Part shown: piece after piece, positions 42,896 through 52,553 of the stretch
Numbering within the stretch: position 1 is the stretch's first letter
Layout of the letters: each line of letters begins with the position of its first letter
Assembly (NCBI RefSeq): GCF_003610405.1
Contig: NZ_RAQC01000002.1
Coordinates: 668,204 to 732,203 of the forward strand
Reading direction: 5' to 3'
Length of the DNA: 64,000 nt
From: Microbacterium sp. AG238
Lineage (GTDB): Bacteria > Actinomycetota > Actinomycetes > Actinomycetales > Microbacteriaceae
Translations under genes and position numbers: made by a program
Notes under the pieces: generated by a model
Told to the model about the DNA's origin: nothing
Databases searched by the model: none
What the model saw: only the letters and a program-made list of their open reading frames with translations

Positions 42896-43369
42896 TCAGC
42901 TCTTCGGGCTGTCGAAGCTCCACGCGTCCGGATCGGTCGCGGTCGCGACGTCCCAGTCATCGGTCCGCCACGTGAAGGTGGCGACCGCGCACGTCGGCAT
43001 CCCGCCGATGCCCCCGTTCGACAGTCGCTCGGCGAGCACCGTCATCCCCGGGTCGTGCGCGACGACGAGCACGGACTGCACCCCGCTGCCGCTCGCCGCG
43101 TCGAGGAGCACGCGCGCCGAAGCGCCATAGAGCTCGTCGCGCAGGTCCGGTTCGAGTCCGAACGCAGCGCCGAAAGCTGCCGCGGTCGTCCGAGCGCGGA
43201 GCGCTGTGGAGGCGAGGATGCGCTCGACGGAGACGTCCGTGGACGCCAGGCGCTCGGCCATCACGGGAGCGTCGCGCATGCCGCGGTCGTTCAGCGGACG
43301 GGCGTGATCGTCGAGTGCGGCCGTGCCCCAATCGCTTTTGGCATGTCGCACGAGGATGAGCGTCGTCAT
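42896..43369 (-). CDS. Histidine phosphatase family protein (SixA type)
   Basis: The 157-aa small histidine phosphatase has the catalytic LVRHAKSDWG at the N-terminus (RHG-type motif as RHA) and the second histidine in VLVVAHDPGMTVL. The compact size without an insert domain matches SixA, a phosphohistidine phosphatase acting on phosphorelay or PTS proteins. Substrate is inferred. GAGGATGAATCC precedes the ATG, and the start lies 4 bp after the stop of the DUF445 gene, so the two are co-transcribed. Confidence 0.92.
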   Translation of the reverse strand: MTTLILVRHAKSDWGTAALDDHARPLNDRGMRDAPVMAERLASTDVSVERILASTALRARTTAAAFGAAFGLEPDLRDELYGASARVLLDAASGSGVQSVLVVAHDPGMTVLAERLSNGGIGGMPTCAVATFTWRTDDWDVATATDPDAWSFDSPKS

Positions 43370-43373
43370 GGAT

Positions 43374-44654
43374 TCATCCTCCCGCGCCGAAGACCGCGTG
43401 GGCGATCGTGTAGATGACGAGTCCGGCGAGCGATCCGACGATCGTGCCGTTGAGCCGGATGTACTGCAGGTCGCGGCCGACCATGAGCTCGATCTTCTCG
43501 GTCGTCTCCTGCGCGTCCCAGCGTTCGACGGTCTCGGTGATGACCGACGCGATGTCGGCGCGGTGGCGGGCAACGAGCGTCGCGGCGGCGTCGATGACGC
43601 GTGCGTCGATGCGTTGCTGCAAAGCCGGCTCGGTCGCGAGGCGTTCGCCGACCTCGGTGAGCGCCGCCGCGATACGCCGGCGGAGGGGACTCTCGGCATC
43701 GCCGAGCGATCGGACGAGCCCGGCTTTCGCGGTGCCCCAGGCCTCGGCGGCGAGAGCGCGAACGCGGGGACTATCGAACACCGCGGCCTTGGCCGACTCC
43801 AGTCGCGCCGCCGTCTCGGTCTCGCCCTGCAGATCTCCGGCGAGGCGATCGAGGTAGCCGTCGATGGCCTTGCGTGCCGGGTGGTCGGGATCGCTCCGCA
43901 CGGCCGCGACGAACGTCAGCGCTTCGCGATAGACGGTGTCGTCGACGAGCCGGGTCGCCACCGATGGCACCCACGAGGGCAGGCGGCGGGAGACGAGCCC
44001 GGTGAATACCGAGCGGTTGGCGACGAGCCAGGTCTCGATGTTGTCGATCGCCAGGTCGACCGCTCCGTGGTGCGCGCCCGCGCCGACGACGCGTTCGAGC
44101 CACCCGCCGATCGATGGACCCCATGACGGGGCGAGCAGATGCTCGCGCGCCAGGTCTTCGAGCAGATCCTGCACCTCGTCGTCGCTCAGCGCGGTGAGGA
44201 TGCCCGATGCCGCCGCCGACACCTCGGCCGAGACGCGCTCGGCGTTCTCGGGCCGGCGCAGCCACGCGCCGAGCCGCGTCGCGATGCCCATCGACTCGAG
44301 CTTGCCGCGGATGACGCCGGCCTCGAGGAAGTTCGTCTCGACGAACTCGCCGAGGGTGCGGCCGATCTCGTCCTTGCGCTTCGGGATGATCGCGGTATGC
44401 GGGATGGGCAGGCCGAGCGGATGCCGGAACAGCGCGGTGACGGCGAACCAGTCGGCCAGCGCACCCACCATGCCGCCTTCCGCGGCCGCTCGGACGTACC
44501 CGAATGCGGGCACCGTCTGCTGCAACGGGAACGAGACCGCGAAGACGATCGCCATGAACACCAGCGCGCCGAGAGCGACGGCCTTCATCCGCCGCAACCC
44601 CTGGCGACGAGCCTGGTCGGCGGGGGAGAGCAGGGAGGTCGGCGTGCGTGCCAT
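43374..44654 (-). CDS. DUF445 family membrane protein
   Basis: The 426-aa DUF445 protein has an N-terminal transmembrane helix (VALGALVFMAIVFAVSFPL) and the family signature AAEGGMVGALADWFAVTALFR followed by GLPIPHTAIIPKRKDEIG. A long helical region (residues ~90-390) precedes a C-terminal membrane helix with the conserved LQYIRLNGTIVGSLAGLVIY. It is anchored at both ends with a large helical domain. The function is not known. GGGAGGATGACCGG lies before the ATG. It is divergent from the CsoR/FrmR-type regulator. Confidence 0.93.
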   Translation of the reverse strand: MARTPTSLLSPADQARRQGLRRMKAVALGALVFMAIVFAVSFPLQQTVPAFGYVRAAAEGGMVGALADWFAVTALFRHPLGLPIPHTAIIPKRKDEIGRTLGEFVETNFLEAGVIRGKLESMGIATRLGAWLRRPENAERVSAEVSAAASGILTALSDDEVQDLLEDLAREHLLAPSWGPSIGGWLERVVGAGAHHGAVDLAIDNIETWLVANRSVFTGLVSRRLPSWVPSVATRLVDDTVYREALTFVAAVRSDPDHPARKAIDGYLDRLAGDLQGETETAARLESAKAAVFDSPRVRALAAEAWGTAKAGLVRSLGDAESPLRRRIAAALTEVGERLATEPALQQRIDARVIDAAATLVARHRADIASVITETVERWDAQETTEKIELMVGRDLQYIRLNGTIVGSLAGLVIYTIAHAVFGAGG

Positions 44655-44701
44655 CCGGTCATCCTCCCATGGCGGTTCGCCGGCCGGGGCCGGTCACGGC
44701 G

Positions 44702-44707
44702 TATCCT
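44702..44707 (+). promoter_or_regulatory. -10 box TATCCT of the CsoR/FrmR-type regulator
   Basis: TATCCT lies six bases before the GTG start (spacer GACCGC), without a ribosome-binding site, which indicates a leaderless message. Confidence 0.55.
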
Positions 44708-44713
44708 GACCGC

Positions 44714-44986
44714 GTGATCGACGACATCCAGAAGCGCGCCCTGCGCCGCACGAGCATCCTCGAAGGCCAGGTCCGCGGGCTCGCCCGGATGATCGAGAAC
44801 GAGGACTACTGCATGGACATCATCGCCCAGTCGCGGGCCATCCAGAAGGCTCTCGCATCGCTCGACAAGCTCCTCATCGAGAATCACCTCCGCACGCACG
44901 TGACGCACATGTTCGAGAGCGGCGGCGCCGAGCGCGAGCAGGCCGTCGCCGAGCTGCTCAAGGCGTACGACCTCGAGACCCGCTGA
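44714..44986 (+). CDS. Metal/formaldehyde-sensitive regulator, CsoR/RcnR/FrmR family
   Basis: This 90-aa all-helical DUF156 repressor has the helix-1 region RRTSILEGQVRGLARMIEN. The first ligand cysteine lies in EDYCMDIIAQSRA, and the second motif is ENHLRTHVTHMF. The cysteine, the first histidine, and a second histidine where CsoR has cysteine give a C-H-H pattern, closer to FrmR/RcnR/InrS sensors than to the C-H-C copper sensor CsoR. The effector may be formaldehyde, nickel/cobalt or another metal. No cognate transporter is adjacent. Leaderless GTG start. Confidence 0.88.
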   Translation: MIDDIQKRALRRTSILEGQVRGLARMIENEDYCMDIIAQSRAIQKALASLDKLLIENHLRTHVTHMFESGGAEREQAVAELLKAYDLETR

Positions 44987-45109
44987 CGGCATCCCGCCCG
45001 TCTTGTTCAGCTCTGCTGTCCTTGTCGGGTCGCCACGGAATGCGGATGCAGCGACCCCAGGACCCGCGGTTTGTGGCGAGTCGACTTGCCGACGGCGAGC
45101 CGGGGCGGG

Positions 45110-46279
45110 TCAGGGGGAGACGGGGCCGAGCCAGGCTGCGGCGACCGTGCTGTGAGCCGACTCGGGGTCGGAGGGGTGGAACATCCCCGCGATGACGTCG
45201 CGGTAGAGGCGGCCGAGCTCGGACCGCGAGAAGTACGACGATCCGCCCGCCACGAGCATCGCCTCGTCGACGACCGTCTTCGCCGCGCCGACGGCGCGGT
45301 GCTTCAGGCCGCTCAGCTTCGCGAACCACAGTCCGCCGTGGTCGGACTGCGCATCGATGTCGCGCGCGATCGCCTCGAGCTGCGGCAGCATCCCGTCGTA
45401 CGTCAGCGCCATCTCGGCGATGCGCCAGCGGATGTCGGGATCCTGGCTGTACGCCAGTCCCGTCTTCTTCGACGTGCGCGACTGAGCGGCGATGACGGCG
45501 AGGTCGAGGGCACGTCGGGCGATGCCGGTGTACACCGACGCCAGCAGCAGCTCGAAGACCGAGAAGATGCCGAAGACGAGCGGATCGGGGTTCGGGCCGG
45601 GGGAGAGGCGACGCACGACGCGGTCGGCCGGGGCGACGGCCCCGTGCAGCTCGGTGGTGCGTGACTGGGTTCCGCGCATGCCCACGGTGTCCCAGTCGTC
45701 GCGCGTGCGCACGGCATCGCTGCGATCGACGAAGGCGAACACCAGCTGCGGAGCATCGGGGCTCGTCGTGTCGAGTCCGTGCAGCCCGAGGTGATCCCAT
45801 ACCGGAGCGAGCGAGGTGAAGATCTTCGTGCCCGTGAAGCTGTAGCCGCCGTCGGGCTGCGGCTCGGCGGCGGTGTCGCTGCCGAACAGGACGAGGTCGT
45901 TGCCCGCCTCGCTGATGCCGAACGCGAAGACCTCGCCCGCCGCGGCCCCCTCCTGCACGAAACGCAACGCGTCGTCGCCCCGGTCGAAGAGCACCTTCGC
46001 GACGCCGGTCCACACGAGGTGCATGTTGATCGCGAGGGCCGTCGCGGGCGCCGCTCCGGCGAGCCGCTGCTGCAGGACGGATGCCTGGGCGAGCGAGAGC
46101 CCCGCACCGCCGAGCTTCTCGGGCACCAGGATGCCGAGGTAGCCGGCCTCGCGCAGTTCCGCGAGGTCATCGTCGGGGAAGACGTTCTCGACATCGACGA
46201 CGGCGGCACGCCCGCGGATGCGCTCGAGGAGATCGTCGGAGAGGTAGCGGGCCGGGTCGAAGTCGCTCACGGCATCCAT
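45110..46279 (-). CDS. Acyl-CoA dehydrogenase family protein
   Basis: The 389-aa FAD-dependent protein has the acyl-CoA dehydrogenase layout. The N-terminal helical domain includes LREAGYLGILVPEKLGGAGL. The middle beta domain has the FAD-contacting FAFGISEAGNDLVLFGSDT and FTGTKIFTSLAP, and the C-terminal four-helix domain runs from VFELLLASVYTGIARRALD to the end. Sequence in the middle domain is closer to the hydroxylase/desulfurisation-like subgroup than to classic beta-oxidation enzymes. The substrate is unknown. GGGAGCAGA precedes the chosen ATG. Confidence 0.88.
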   Translation of the reverse strand: MDAVSDFDPARYLSDDLLERIRGRAAVVDVENVFPDDDLAELREAGYLGILVPEKLGGAGLSLAQASVLQQRLAGAAPATALAINMHLVWTGVAKVLFDRGDDALRFVQEGAAAGEVFAFGISEAGNDLVLFGSDTAAEPQPDGGYSFTGTKIFTSLAPVWDHLGLHGLDTTSPDAPQLVFAFVDRSDAVRTRDDWDTVGMRGTQSRTTELHGAVAPADRVVRRLSPGPNPDPLVFGIFSVFELLLASVYTGIARRALDLAVIAAQSRTSKKTGLAYSQDPDIRWRIAEMALTYDGMLPQLEAIARDIDAQSDHGGLWFAKLSGLKHRAVGAAKTVVDEAMLVAGGSSYFSRSELGRLYRDVIAGMFHPSDPESAHSTVAAAWLGPVSP

Positions 46280-46326
46280 TCTGCTCCCGCCGCTCCTCGC
46301 CCGGTCGCCTGGTGCAGGATGGGGAC

Positions 46327-46734
46327 ATGATCTCGACCGACGCCGCACTCGCCCTGCGCGAGGCCGGGCTCGTCTGGCATCCGGCATCCGGCGACCGATT
46401 CCAGTTGAACGAGCCGGAGTTCGAGGCCGACATCTTCACCGTCAGCGAGATGACGATCGAACCGCGCCGCTATCCGAGCGGCACGATCCTCGCGTTCAAC
46501 GGCACGACGGAATGGGCACTCGACTCCGTCGCGCTCGACGAGGCGCTGTGGCTTCCTCGCGAGGATCAGCTGCGCGAGATGCTCCGCGGCGGATTCCGCA
46601 GCCTGCGCCGACTGGCCGACACGCACCGCGTCGAGATCGAGTTCGCCGGTGAGGCGCTGTCGTTCGAACACCCACAGCCCGAGGATGCCTACGCGGCGGC
46701 CGTGCTCGCGATGCTGCGACGCGTCAACGACTGA
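46327..46734 (+). CDS. Hypothetical protein, conserved in Microbacteriaceae
   Basis: The 135-aa soluble protein runs from MISTDAALALREAGLVWHPA to AMLRRVND. Segments such as SGDRFQLNEPEFEADIFTVS and ILAFNGTTEWALDSVALDEA look like a compact alpha/beta domain with many Trp and acidic residues. I recall close relatives sometimes named 'pilus assembly protein CpaE', but no ATPase motif of CpaE is present, so that label is not supported. It is divergent from the acyl-CoA dehydrogenase with under 50 bp between the starts. Confidence 0.7.
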   Translation: MISTDAALALREAGLVWHPASGDRFQLNEPEFEADIFTVSEMTIEPRRYPSGTILAFNGTTEWALDSVALDEALWLPREDQLREMLRGGFRSLRRLADTHRVEIEFAGEALSFEHPQPEDAYAAAVLAMLRRVND

Positions 46735-46758
46735 GCGACCGGCGCGGCGCGTGCCGCC

Positions 46759-47964
46759 TCAGGTGATGGTGTGGACCGGCGCGGTGTCGGGAATGGGCGA
46801 TGCGTCGCGTCCCCGCAGATCGGGGAACCACCGCACGCAGCTCGCCGCGACGATGAGACCGGCTGCCGCAAATAGCGTGGCGGCGACGTAGGCGCCCTGG
46901 GGACCGACGCCGTCGATGAGGAAGCCCGCGATGGCCGACCCTGCGGCAGCTCCGATGAGCTGTCCGGTGCCGATCCAGCCGTATGCCTCGGCCGTCTCGC
47001 TGAACTTCACGCTCGCCGAGGTGATGGCGAACATGACCGCGAGTGCCGGAGCGATGCCGATGCCGGCGACCAGCAGCGACCCGCCGAGCCACCATGCGTT
47101 GAGCGAGAAGATCGTCGCCGCTAGCCCCACGGTGACGATGAGGAAGCGGCGGGCCATGGCCCAGCGGCCGATCGGGATGTGGCCGAACGACAGGCCGCCG
47201 GCCAGGCTCCCGACGGCGAAGACCGCGAGCACGAGACCGGACTCGAGTCCGCCGTGACCGAATGAGGCGACGACGCCCGCTTCGACGGCCGAGCACGCGC
47301 CGATGAGGAGGAAGCCGGTCGCCGTCGCGAGCAGGACGGGGGGCTTGAGGAGCACGCGGCCGAGGCTGCGGCGGCTGCGCGGGATGCGCACGCGGCCGAG
47401 CTCGGGCGAGGAGATGAACCACGCGCCGCCGCCGATGAGGATGACGACCACGAGCAGGAGGCCCGGAACGGTGCCGGCCTGCAGCGCCACGAAGGTGATG
47501 AGCACCGGCGCGATGATCCAGATGATCTCCTGCAGCGAGGCGTCGAGCGAGAACAACGGCGTCAGCTGACGCGAGGTCACCATCTTGGGATAGATAGTGC
47601 GCACGGCCGATTGCACGGGCGGGGTCGACAGCCCCGCGATGAGACCGAGCGCCATGTAGATCCACAGGGGCACGTCGAGCACCGCGAGCAGCCCGATCGC
47701 GGCCGCGCACACGACGAGCGTCAGTGTGAGCACGCGCCGCATGCCCCAGACGCCCATCCATCGGCTCGTCACCGGGCCGGCGATCGCCTGTCCGACTGAG
47801 GTGGCCGCCAGGACCAGACCGGCGGACCCGTAGGAGCCGGTCACGTGCTCGATGTGGAGAAGGATGGCGAGGCTCGTCATCCCGCTCGGAAAGCGCGCGG
47901 TCAACTGTGCGGCGATGATGCGCGCGACACCTGGTGTGCGCAGCAGTTCTCCGTATCCCGCCAC
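46759..47964 (-). CDS. MFS transporter
   Basis: The 401-aa transporter of the major facilitator superfamily has twelve hydrophobic helices. The N-terminal half includes the conserved loop GPVTSRWMGVWGMRRVL (a relaxed DRxGRR motif), and the second half begins around residue 205. It ends in a short cytoplasmic tail. The pattern resembles drug or sugar efflux carriers; the substrate is not predictable. The start is GTG with a TACCGT box six bases upstream, so probably leaderless. Confidence 0.9.
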   Translation of the reverse strand: MAGYGELLRTPGVARIIAAQLTARFPSGMTSLAILLHIEHVTGSYGSAGLVLAATSVGQAIAGPVTSRWMGVWGMRRVLTLTLVVCAAAIGLLAVLDVPLWIYMALGLIAGLSTPPVQSAVRTIYPKMVTSRQLTPLFSLDASLQEIIWIIAPVLITFVALQAGTVPGLLLVVVILIGGGAWFISSPELGRVRIPRSRRSLGRVLLKPPVLLATATGFLLIGACSAVEAGVVASFGHGGLESGLVLAVFAVGSLAGGLSFGHIPIGRWAMARRFLIVTVGLAATIFSLNAWWLGGSLLVAGIGIAPALAVMFAITSASVKFSETAEAYGWIGTGQLIGAAAGSAIAGFLIDGVGPQGAYVAATLFAAAGLIVAASCVRWFPDLRGRDASPIPDTAPVHTIT

Positions 47965-47970
47965 CCCTCA

Positions 47971-47976
47971 ACGGTA
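47971..47976 (-). promoter_or_regulatory. -10 box TACCGT of the MFS gene
   Basis: On the minus strand TACCGT is followed by TGAGGG and then the GTG start codon, a six-base spacing consistent with a leaderless transcript. Confidence 0.5.
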
Positions 47977-48094
47977 GCGATTCCCGGGGCGTCTCGGCGA
48001 CGCCCGGGCGGGTGCCGTCGCGACACGCCCGCGACACGCCGACGCGACGAGATCCGTCGGAATCGGATGTCGGTGGGCCCGTCTACCGTCCGAC

Positions 48095-48192
48095 CTGTGG
48101 ACAGACTCGGTCGCCACGCGTCGGAAGCGCGTAATCACGCGTCGAACCGGGCCTCGATCGAGTCGCGGATCTGTGGATGAAACGGTGGACAA
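48095..48192. promoter_or_regulatory. DnaA-box-like sequences upstream of nrdHIEF
   Basis: Three near-matches to the actinobacterial DnaA box (TTGTCCACA on the complement) occur: CTGTGGACA at 48095, CTGTGGATG at 48171, and GGTGGACAA at 48184. The region (47977-48280) otherwise has no gene. DnaA controls nrd genes in Escherichia coli; here it is only a possibility. Confidence 0.3.
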
Positions 48193-48223
48193 GATGTGTT
48201 GTACCTGGGGAGAGCGGTGCAAA

Positions 48224-48256
48224 ACTACAGACTTGTAACTACTACCCCTTGTGGTG
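48224..48256 (+). promoter_or_regulatory. Candidate NrdR-type sites before nrdH
   Basis: ACTACAGACTTGTAAC (48224) and ACTACCCCTTGTGGTG (48241) are imperfect palindromes with CTAC...TTGT arms that resemble actinobacterial NrdR boxes. They start 17 bp apart, which is closer than the usual ~31 bp. A -10-like TAGTAT lies at 48281. Confidence is low without a position weight matrix. Confidence 0.35.
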
Positions 48257-48347
48257 CCCCCCGATGTCGGCACCCATATGTAGTATTGAGGCTCCGGCAG
48301 GTTCTCAGCCGGAGATGCGTAAGAAGCGAAGGGAAACCACACTCGAC

Positions 48348-48581
48348 ATGGCGATCACGGTCTACACCAAGCCCTCCTGCGTGCAGTGCAACGCGACGTA
48401 CCGTGCGCTGGACTCGAAGGGCATCGAATACGACGTCCTCGACCTCTCCGAGGACCCGGCGGCACTCGAGCGCGTCAAGTCGCTCGGCTACCTGCAGGCC
48501 CCCGTCGTCATCACTGACGAGGACCACTGGTCGGGCTTCCGTCCCGACAAGATCGACGAGCTGGCCGCTCGCTTCGCCTGA
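48348..48581 (+). CDS. nrdH: Glutaredoxin-like protein NrdH
   Basis: The 77-aa redoxin donates electrons to class Ib ribonucleotide reductase. The active-site motif is KPSCVQCNATYRALD (CxxC at residues 11-14). The C-terminal SGFRPDKIDELAARF matches NrdH, which takes electrons from thioredoxin reductase rather than glutathione. It is the first gene of the nrdHIEF operon, with nrdI starting 3 bp after its stop. AAGGGAAA lies about 14 bases before the ATG, a rather long spacing. Confidence 0.95.
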   Translation: MAITVYTKPSCVQCNATYRALDSKGIEYDVLDLSEDPAALERVKSLGYLQAPVVITDEDHWSGFRPDKIDELAARFA

Positions 48582-48584
48582 GCC

Positions 48585-49034
48585 ATGAGCACGGCGGTCG
48601 CGACGCGGGCGCCTCTGCTCGTGTACTTCTCGAGCGTCTCCGGCAACACCGCGCGATTCATCGACAAACTCGGATTGCCGGCGCTCCGCATCCCCCTTCA
48701 CTCCTCACCGACGCCCCTCGTCATGACCGAGCCTTTCGTGCTCGTCACTCCCACCTACGGCGGGGGACAGGGGCGCGGTGAGGAGAAGGGTGCGGTGCCC
48801 AAGCAGGTCGTCCGATTCTTGAACGACGTGCGCAACCGCACCCTGCTGCGTGGAGTCATCTCCACCGGCAACACGAATTTCGGCGAGTCGTACTGCCTCG
48901 CCGGCGACATCATCAGCCGCAAGTGCTCCGTGCCGCACTTGGACAAGGTGGAACTGTTCGGCACGCCCGAAGACGTCGAGCGCGTGAGCGCAGGATTGGA
49001 ACGATGGTGGAATCAGCACTGGAAACAGCCTTGA
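48585..49034 (+). CDS. nrdI: Class Ib ribonucleotide reductase flavodoxin NrdI
   Basis: The 149-aa flavodoxin-like protein supplies oxidant for assembling the dimanganese-tyrosyl radical of NrdF. The FMN loop reads [17 protein letters not shown], and the family motif [20 protein letters not shown] and [17 protein letters not shown] are present. The coding end overlaps the nrdE start by 31 bases, which indicates tight translational coupling. Length and motif order are normal. Confidence 0.96.
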   Translation: MSTAVATRAPLLVYFSSVSGNTARFIDKLGLPALRIPLHSSPTPLVMTEPFVLVTPTYGGGQGRGEEKGAVPKQVVRFLNDVRNRTLLRGVISTGNTNFGESYCLAGDIISRKCSVPHLDKVELFGTPEDVERVSAGLERWWNQHWKQP

Positions 49035-51172
49035 CCGATAACGGCTTCAAGGTCGACACACGCTTCGACGGGCTCGACTACCACGCCCTCAACGCGATGC
49101 TCAACCTCTACGGCGCGGACGGCAAGATCCAGTTCGACGCCGACAAGCGCGCGGCGCGGGAGTACTTCCTCCAGCACGTCAACCAGAACACGGTCTTCTT
49201 CCACTCCCTCAAGGAGCGCCTCGACTACCTCGTCGAGAAGGAGTACTACGAGCCCAAGGTCATCGAGAAGTACTCGCTCGAGTTCATCCAGAAGCTCAAC
49301 GACTTCGCGTACGGCAAGAAGTTCCGCTTCGAGACCTTCCTCGGCGCGTTCAAGTACTACACGAGCTACACGCTGAAGACCTTCGACGGCAAGCGTTACC
49401 TCGAGCGCTTCGAGGACCGCGTCGTCATGACCGCCCTCGGCCTCGCCGACGGCGACGAGAACCTCGCGATGCAGCTCGTCGACGAGATCATCTCGGGTCG
49501 ATTCCAGCCCGCCACCCCGACGTTCCTGAACACGGGCAAGGCCCAGCGCGGCGAGCTCGTGTCGTGCTTCCTGCTCCGCATCGAAGACAACATGGAGTCG
49601 ATCGCCCGCGGCATCAACTCCGCCCTGCAGCTCTCGAAGCGCGGCGGCGGTGTGGCGCTGCTGCTGTCGAACATCCGCGAGGCCGGTGCTCCGATCAAGC
49701 AGATCGAGAACCAGTCGTCGGGCATCATCCCCGTCATGAAGCTGCTCGAAGACAGCTTCAGCTACGCCAACCAGCTCGGCGCGCGCCAGGGTGCCGGCGC
49801 CGTGTACCTGTCGGCCCACCACCCCGACATCCTCAAGTTCCTCGACACCAAGCGTGAGAACGCCGACGAGAAGATCCGCATCAAGACGCTGTCGCTGGGT
49901 GTCGTCATCCCCGACATCACCTTCGAGCTCGCCAAGAACGGCGAGGACATGTACCTGTTCTCGCCCTACGACGTCGAGAAGGTCTACGGCGTGCCGTTCG
50001 GCGACATCTCGGTCACCGAGAAGTACCGCGAGATGGTCGACGACGCGCGCATCAAGAAGACGAAGATCAATGCGCGCGAGTTCTTCCAGACGCTCGCCGA
50101 GATCCAGTTCGAGTCGGGCTACCCGTACATCATGTTCGAGGACACGGTGAACAAGGCCAACCCGATCAAGGGCCGGATCAACATGTCGAACCTGTGCTCG
50201 GAGATCCTCCAGGTCAACACCCCGACGACGTACAACGAAGACCTCTCGTACGCCCAGATCGGTAAGGACATCTCCTGCAACCTCGGGTCGATGAACATCG
50301 CCCTCGCGATGGACGGCAAGAACCTCGCCCAGACGGTCGAGACCAGCATCCGCGCCCTCACGGCGGTCAGCGACCAGAGCCACATCGCCTCGGTCCGCTC
50401 GATCGAGGACGGCAACGACCGTTCGCACGCGATCGGCCTCGGGCAGATGAACCTGCACGGGTACCTGGCGCGTGAGCACGTGTTCTACGGGTCGGAAGAA
50501 GGCCTCGACTTCACGAACATCTACTTCTACACGGTGCTGTTCCACGCCCTGCGGGCATCGAACAAGATCGCGATCGAGCGCGGCACGTACTTCGAGGGCT
50601 TCCCCGACTCGACCTACGCGTCGGGCGAGTTCTTCGACAAGTACGTCGAGCAGGAGTGGGCGCCGCAGACCGACAAGGTGAAGGGTCTGTTCGAGGGTAT
50701 CCACATCCCGACGCAGGATGACTGGCGCGAGCTGAAGGCATCGATCCAGCAGCACGGCATCTACAACCAGAACCTGCAGGCGGTGCCCCCGACCGGCTCG
50801 ATCTCGTACATCAACAACTCGACGTCGTCGATCCACCCGATCGCGTCGAAGATCGAGATCCGCAAGGAAGGCAAGCTCGGCCGCGTCTACTACCCGGCGC
50901 CGTTCATGACGAACGACAACCTCGAGTACTACGAAGACGCGTACGAGATCGGCTACGAGAAGGTCATCGACACGTACGCCGCCGCCACCCAGCACGTCGA
51001 CCAGGGCCTGTCGCTGACGCTGTTCTTCAAGGACACCGCGACCACGCGCGACATCAACCGGGCCCAGATCTACGCCTGGCGCAAGGGCATCAAGACGATC
51101 TACTACATCCGCCTGCGGCAGATGGCGCTCGAGGGCACCGACATGTCCGAGTGCGTCAGCTGCATGCTGTGA
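49004..51172 (+). CDS. nrdE: Class Ib ribonucleoside-diphosphate reductase, alpha subunit NrdE
   Basis: The 722-aa catalytic subunit reduces NDPs to dNDPs. Visible features are the short class Ib N-terminus (no full ATP cone), [20 protein letters not shown] with an active-site cysteine following (SCFLLR), the loop [10 protein letters not shown] carrying the radical cysteine, and the C-terminal electron-relay CVSCML. The start ATG overlaps nrdI by 31 bases with AGGATTGG before it. It works with NrdF; NrdH re-reduces its C-terminal cysteines. Confidence 0.97.
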   Translation: MVESALETALTDNGFKVDTRFDGLDYHALNAMLNLYGADGKIQFDADKRAAREYFLQHVNQNTVFFHSLKERLDYLVEKEYYEPKVIEKYSLEFIQKLNDFAYGKKFRFETFLGAFKYYTSYTLKTFDGKRYLERFEDRVVMTALGLADGDENLAMQLVDEIISGRFQPATPTFLNTGKAQRGELVSCFLLRIEDNMESIARGINSALQLSKRGGGVALLLSNIREAGAPIKQIENQSSGIIPVMKLLEDSFSYANQLGARQGAGAVYLSAHHPDILKFLDTKRENADEKIRIKTLSLGVVIPDITFELAKNGEDMYLFSPYDVEKVYGVPFGDISVTEKYREMVDDARIKKTKINAREFFQTLAEIQFESGYPYIMFEDTVNKANPIKGRINMSNLCSEILQVNTPTTYNEDLSYAQIGKDISCNLGSMNIALAMDGKNLAQTVETSIRALTAVSDQSHIASVRSIEDGNDRSHAIGLGQMNLHGYLAREHVFYGSEEGLDFTNIYFYTVLFHALRASNKIAIERGTYFEGFPDSTYASGEFFDKYVEQEWAPQTDKVKGLFEGIHIPTQDDWRELKASIQQHGIYNQNLQAVPPTGSISYINNSTSSIHPIASKIEIRKEGKLGRVYYPAPFMTNDNLEYYEDAYEIGYEKVIDTYAAATQHVDQGLSLTLFFKDTATTRDINRAQIYAWRKGIKTIYYIRLRQMALEGTDMSECVSCML

Positions 51173-51201
51173 CGGATGCCGGAACCCGAACCAGGAACTG
51201 A

Positions 51202-52185
<984 letters not shown>

Positions 52186-52219
52186 TTCCTGCGTGATCCC
52201 GCGGATCCAGCGCAATGAC

Positions 52220-52267
52220 AAGGCCTCCGGCCGGTCACCCATCAGGGCGGTCGGCCGGAGGCCTTTT
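52220..52267 (+). terminator. Terminator of the nrdHIEF operon
   Basis: A perfect 13-bp stem (AAGGCCTCCGGCC / GGCCGGAGGCCTT) is followed by a TTTT run, which makes a textbook intrinsic terminator 34 bp after nrdF. Confidence 0.9.
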
Positions 52268-52290
52268 CTGGCGGGGCTTCGCCGTCACCG

Positions 52291-52320
52291 TTGACGCCCC
52301 ACCACCGTGCCGCGTAGTGT
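52291..52320 (+). promoter_or_regulatory. Promoter of the rtcB transcript
   Basis: -35 TTGACG at 52291-52296 and -10 TAGTGT at 52315-52320 are separated by 18 bp. They lie 44 bp before the small ORF at 52364 and 234 bp before rtcB, so the small ORF and hairpin would be in the rtcB leader. Confidence 0.6.
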
Positions 52321-52363
52321 TGCAAGGCTGCGCCACGAGGCACGGCATCACCGGAGGAACGAC

Positions 52364-52453
52364 ATGACCACGCGCAACGAGCGCCTGATCGCAGCGGGCC
52401 TGGACCAGTTCCAGCTCCGCAATGAGTCGTACCCTCCGGTGCGAGACGTCTGA
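52364..52453 (+). CDS. 29-aa upstream ORF in the rtcB leader
   Basis: The frame has a strong ribosome-binding site (CCGGAGGAAC, 7 bases before the ATG). It encodes a 29-aa peptide starting MTTRNERLIAAGLDQFQL and ending YPPVRDV, with a Pro-Pro pair four residues from the end. The stop lies 14 bases before a perfect 10-bp hairpin (52468-52500). The location between a good promoter and rtcB, with better translation signals than expected by chance, suggests a translated leader peptide or small protein. No homologue is recognised. Confidence 0.5.
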   Translation: MTTRNERLIAAGLDQFQLRNESYPPVRDV

Positions 52454-52467
52454 CACCGCCACTGTCA

Positions 52468-52500
52468 GAACGCCCCGCACCGCACAGGTCCGGGGCGTTC
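52468..52500 (+). terminator. Attenuator-like hairpin between the small ORF and rtcB
   Basis: GAACGCCCCG pairs perfectly with CGGGGCGTTC across a 13-base loop. GTGTGTTCCTC follows instead of a clear T-run, so it may be a weak or regulated terminator, or an mRNA processing structure, 53 bp before rtcB. Confidence 0.5.
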
Positions 52501-52553
52501 GTGTGTTCCTCTCCATGCGCCCGTTCCGGACCGTCGTCACAAGGAAAGGAACC

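Noticed and set aside
46327..46734. Pilus assembly protein CpaE label for the 135-aa protein
   Set aside because: CpaE has a receiver-like domain and a ParA-type ATPase with a Walker motif; neither is present here.
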